Source: Myxococcales bacterium (GTDB taxonomy: Bacteria > Myxococcota_A > Polyangia > Palsa-1104). Taken from it: a stretch of 42,073 bases of DNA. The stretch covers positions 473-42,545 of the forward strand of contig PNAM01000051.1 in assembly GCA_003170275.1 (NCBI GenBank). The letters are read 5' to 3'. Made by a program: the position numbers and the translations under genes. Numbering within the stretch: the first letter of the stretch is position 1; every line of letters begins with the position of its first letter. This document shows positions 39,668-42,073 of this stretch, in pieces. The notes under the pieces were generated by a model. The model ran no database searches and had not been told where the DNA came from. It worked only from the letters and a program-made list of their open reading frames with translations.

Positions 39668-40467
39668 CCGCCGGGGCGTTGAGCGCGGGCGCGGTGCCCA
39701 AGCTGCAGCTGCGCGATCTGCACGTCACCTATCGCTCGCGCGAGGGCATGGACGTGGAGGCGGTGCGCGGCGTGGAGTTCGACATCGCCGACAAGCCGGG
39801 CGTGGGCGAGATCGTGGTGTTCCTCGGGCCGTCGGGTTGCGGCAAGTCGACCATCTTGAAGGCGGTCGCGGGCCTGTTGCCACCCACGCAGGGCGAGGTG
39901 CTGGTCGACGGCGTGCCGGTGCACGGCGTGGGACGCGATCGCGGGATGGTGTTCCAGACCTACACCTCGTTCGCCTGGCTGACGGTGCAACAGAACGTCG
40001 AGTACGGGCTCAAGCTGAGGGGCGTGGCGGCGGCGGAGCGAGCGGAGCAGGCGGTGAAGTATCTCGAGGCCGTCGGGCTGTCGGACTCCGCGAAGAAATA
40101 TCCCAAGGAGCTCTCGGGCGGGATGAAGCAGCGCGTGGCGATCGCGCGCACGCTGATCAACAAGCCCAAGCTCTTGCTCATGGACGAGCCGTTCGGCGCG
40201 CTCGACCCGCAGACCCGCTGGGGTATGCAGGGTCTGCTGATCGACATCTCGCGCAAGGAAGACAACACCATCTTGTTCGTGACCCACGACGTCGCGGAGG
40301 CGGTGTACCTGGCCGACACGGTGATCGTGCTGTCCAAGCGGCCGGCGCAGATCGTGAGCCGCATCGAGATGCCGCACTTTGCCGAGCGCGATCTGGCGCT
40401 CAAGTCCTCGAAGGAGTTCCGCGACTGCGAAAAACAACTCCTCGACTTGCTGTATAAAAAGAGCTGA
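39664..40467 (+). CDS. ABC importer ATPase, SsuB/TauB type
   Basis: 267 residues. Walker A GPSGCGKST, Q-loop MVFQTYTSFAWLTVQQNV, signature LSGGMKQRVAIAR, Walker B LLLMDEPFGALDPQTR and switch His VTHDVAEAVYL are all present. The LDPQTR and EAVYLAD segments are typical of nitrate/sulphonate/taurine importers. There is no extra regulatory domain. It is coupled to both neighbours by overlapping stop and start codons and should power the permease just upstream. Confidence 0.95.
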   Translation: MTAGALSAGAVPKLQLRDLHVTYRSREGMDVEAVRGVEFDIADKPGVGEIVVFLGPSGCGKSTILKAVAGLLPPTQGEVLVDGVPVHGVGRDRGMVFQTYTSFAWLTVQQNVEYGLKLRGVAAAERAEQAVKYLEAVGLSDSAKKYPKELSGGMKQRVAIARTLINKPKLLLMDEPFGALDPQTRWGMQGLLIDISRKEDNTILFVTHDVAEAVYLADTVIVLSKRPAQIVSRIEMPHFAERDLALKSSKEFRDCEKQLLDLLYKKS

Positions 40468-41267
40468 TGGGCGAGGAGACCAAGCAGCAGGCTCCGTACG
40501 CGAAGTACGCCTTTCGCAATCCCTACAACTACGCGATCATGGGCGGGTTCGCGTCGGCGGCGGTGCTCACCGGCAACTGGTGGCTGGGCCTGGCCGGCGC
40601 GGGCGTCGAGGCGCTGTGGATGCTGTTCGCGCCCGACTCGAAGCTGTTGCGCAAGGCGTGGTTCGACAAGGTGTGGTCGGCCGAGGTCGACGCGCGCAAG
40701 AAGGCCGAGCTCGACGCCAAGTTCAAGACGCTGCCCGAGTCGGACGCGATGCGCTGCCTGGCCCTCAAGGAGAAGCAGGATCAGATCGACAAGCTCGCGC
40801 GCGACAATCCGGCGTTCACCATGGAGCTGTTGTCGGGCGAGCTGAACAAGCTCGACGCGCTGGTGCGCTCGTTCGTCGAGCTGTCGGTGACCTGCGCGCG
40901 CTACCAGGATTATCTGAAGTCGGTGGACGTGGACGAGATCGAGCGCGACATGCGGCGCTACGAGCAGATCGTCGAGCGCACGCCGGCCACCGGAAACAAC
41001 GCGGACAAGCGCACGCTGGCGCAGAAGAACCTGGCGGTGTTGCAGAAGCGCATGGAGAAGTGCGGCGAGATCCGCGGGTATCTTTCGTCGGCGCGCGGGC
41101 AGCTCGAGCTGATGGAGAACACCTTTCGGCTGTTGGCGGATCAGATCGTCACCATGCGCTCGCCGCAGGAGCTGGGCGGGCAGCTCGACGAGCTGCTCGA
41201 CGGCGTCGAGGCGGTGCGGCAGACCACGCGCGAGACCGACAAGCTGCTGCAAGCCGTCGAGCGCTAG
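40467..41267 (+). CDS. Membrane-anchored coiled-coil protein of the ABC/PspA operon
   Basis: 266 residues, starting on the ATPase stop (TGATG). Two short hydrophobic segments lie near the N-terminus (about 22-55: NYAIMGGFASAAVLTG, WWLGLAGAGVEALWMLF). A long soluble helical region follows (about 65-266) with heptad patterns (LALKEKQDQIDKLARDN, AQKNLAVLQKRMEKCGEI, GQLELMENTFRLLADQI, LLDGVEAVRQTTRETDKLL). No family is recognised. Its coiled-coil length suits an interaction with the PspA-like or the first coiled-coil protein, making it a candidate link between transporter and PspA at the inner membrane. That is inference from context. Confidence 0.78.
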   Translation: MGEETKQQAPYAKYAFRNPYNYAIMGGFASAAVLTGNWWLGLAGAGVEALWMLFAPDSKLLRKAWFDKVWSAEVDARKKAELDAKFKTLPESDAMRCLALKEKQDQIDKLARDNPAFTMELLSGELNKLDALVRSFVELSVTCARYQDYLKSVDVDEIERDMRRYEQIVERTPATGNNADKRTLAQKNLAVLQKRMEKCGEIRGYLSSARGQLELMENTFRLLADQIVTMRSPQELGGQLDELLDGVEAVRQTTRETDKLLQAVER

Positions 41268-42034
41268 TGCGCGCGCTGGTCTTCGCGATCGTGGCCGTTG
41301 CGAGCGGCTGCACCGTCGACGGCACGCCGAGCGGCGCGCGCAAGACCGGGCTGGTGCGGCTGTTCCAGCACGCGGAGGGCGGCGGCATCATCTCGGCGCA
41401 GTTTGGCGACGATCCGTGCACGACGCAGGTCGCGGGGCCGTGTGACGTGGTGTTCTGCCCACCGGCCGGCGCCGACGCAGGCGCGACGTCGTCGAGCCCG
41501 AGCGCTGGCAAGATCACCGAGGACGGGCTCTTGCAGCCGGTGACCCTGCTGGTCAATCCCGACGGCACCTACTACCCGCAACCGGCGGGCCACCTGTGGA
41601 ACAACCGCGCCGAGCGCGCCGCCATCCACGCCGACGGCGCCGCCATCCCGACCTTCGACGGGGCGGTGCTCGCGCCCGCGCAGGGCTTCTTCCTCGCGCC
41701 GGTGCCGGTGGCGCCGACGCCGCAACAGCCGAACGGCCCGACGATCGACCGCGCCGCCGACTTCACCTTCAGCTGGCAGGGCACCGACCCCGTGCACGCG
41801 ATCATCTCCAGCGGCAACGCACGCGTCGACTGCCCGTTCGACGGCAACCCCGGCTCGGGCGCCATCCCCGCCACCGCGCTGTCCCTCTTGCCCGCCGGCC
41901 CCGCCCGCTTCGACGCCTGGACCCGCAACCTCCAGCAAGTGCTCGCCGGCGACTACGTCGTCACCCTGTCCGCCGAAGAAGCCGGCCACTACTCCGGCAC
42001 CGGCGACTACTCCGGCCCCCTCGATCTGCAATAA
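41267..42034 (+). CDS. Lipoprotein, last gene of the ABC/PspA run
   Basis: 255 residues from GTG 41267, overlapping the previous stop (TAGTG). Lipobox VASGC (Cys15). The mature part is beta-rich with two cysteine pairs (CTTQVAGPCDVVFC; one further Cys at VDCPFDG) and Pro-rich breaks (VAPTPQQPNGPTI). A C-terminal domain (ADFTFSWQGTDPVHAIISSG) could be a small sandwich. No named family. It has no ribosome-binding site, so it depends on coupling with the preceding gene. It may be an outer-membrane partner of the system or a later addition; the overlap supports cotranscription. Confidence 0.7.
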   Translation: MRALVFAIVAVASGCTVDGTPSGARKTGLVRLFQHAEGGGIISAQFGDDPCTTQVAGPCDVVFCPPAGADAGATSSSPSAGKITEDGLLQPVTLLVNPDGTYYPQPAGHLWNNRAERAAIHADGAAIPTFDGAVLAPAQGFFLAPVPVAPTPQQPNGPTIDRAADFTFSWQGTDPVHAIISSGNARVDCPFDGNPGSGAIPATALSLLPAGPARFDAWTRNLQQVLAGDYVVTLSAEEAGHYSGTGDYSGPLDLQ

Positions 42035-42065
42035 CGGACAACCAGCTGCAATAACGGATAACGAG
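42026..42065 (+). repeat. Two 20-base tandem direct repeats over the lipoprotein stop codon
   Basis: Units at 42026-42045 and 42046-42065 both begin CTGCAATAACGGA and differ at two positions. The first copy contains the TAA stop of the lipoprotein (42032-42034), and the second contains a further TAA in the same place. The array may continue a little past the window edge at 42073. Origin by slippage or by a small mobile repeat is possible. Confidence 0.75.
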
Positions 42066-42073
42066 CGGACTTA

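Overview
The window is very G+C-rich chromosomal DNA, dense with coding sequence on both strands, from a Gram-negative bacterium. The outer-membrane machinery (TolC-type channel, beta-barrel, OmpA domain) and at least nine signal peptides ending in a lipobox show this. Aspartate/leucine-rich stretches after secretion signals (PDL or DLA units), glycine-rich lipoproteins, a 30-haem cytochrome and a degenerate MYXO-CTERM-like tail point to Myxococcota or a related former deltaproteobacterial lineage. That assignment is inference from protein style, not from a marker gene. No rRNA, tRNA, CRISPR array or intact mobile element was seen, and no stretch longer than 300 bases lacks a gene.

Layout. 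1-1053 (minus): an N-terminally cut thiolase, a small Asp/Leu-rich lipoprotein and an exported helical repeat protein. 1101-2914: a small conserved-looking protein, an amidase and a tiny ORF coupled to it. 3075-8841 (plus): a compact efflux operon (ABC ATPase, TolC-like channel, MacA/HlyD-like adaptor, two MacB/FtsX-like permeases). 8848-11736: three cell-surface lipoproteins, two very glycine-rich and one with FG-GAP/VCBS-like Ca-binding repeats. 11809-13078: two membrane proteins flanking a possible transposase relic.

13232-20655 is the first highlight. A divergent pair of operons encodes an FAD/two-[4Fe-4S] oxidoreductase and a single-haem anchored protein on the minus strand. On the plus strand it encodes a histidine-rich membrane cytochrome b-like protein, an outer-membrane beta-barrel, a 730-residue cytochrome with 30 CXXCH motifs, and a DUF547 protein. 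The parts could form an electron path from cytoplasm to the outside of the cell.

20756-27492: two paralogous cysteine-rich lipoproteins with near-identical promoters, a fatty-acid desaturase, a histidine kinase/response regulator pair, a small secreted protein, and an anti-anti-sigma factor coupled to an FHA-GAF-PP2C phosphatase. 27494-34035 (minus): a GMC oxidoreductase with its Tat-exported small subunit, a zinc-ribbon protein, a glycogen debranching enzyme and a lipoprotein 5'-nucleotidase. 34147-35587: a small lipoprotein, then a DUF3006 and ComEC-like metallo-beta-lactamase-fold pair.

35717-42034 is the second highlight. An overlapping operon joins a coiled-coil protein, a PspA/IM30-like protein, a membrane-anchored solute-binding protein fused to an OmpA peptidoglycan-binding domain, an SsuC/TauC-type permease, its ATPase, a membrane-anchored coiled-coil protein and a lipoprotein. 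It looks like an import-type ABC transporter wired into envelope maintenance. I know of no described function for this combination.
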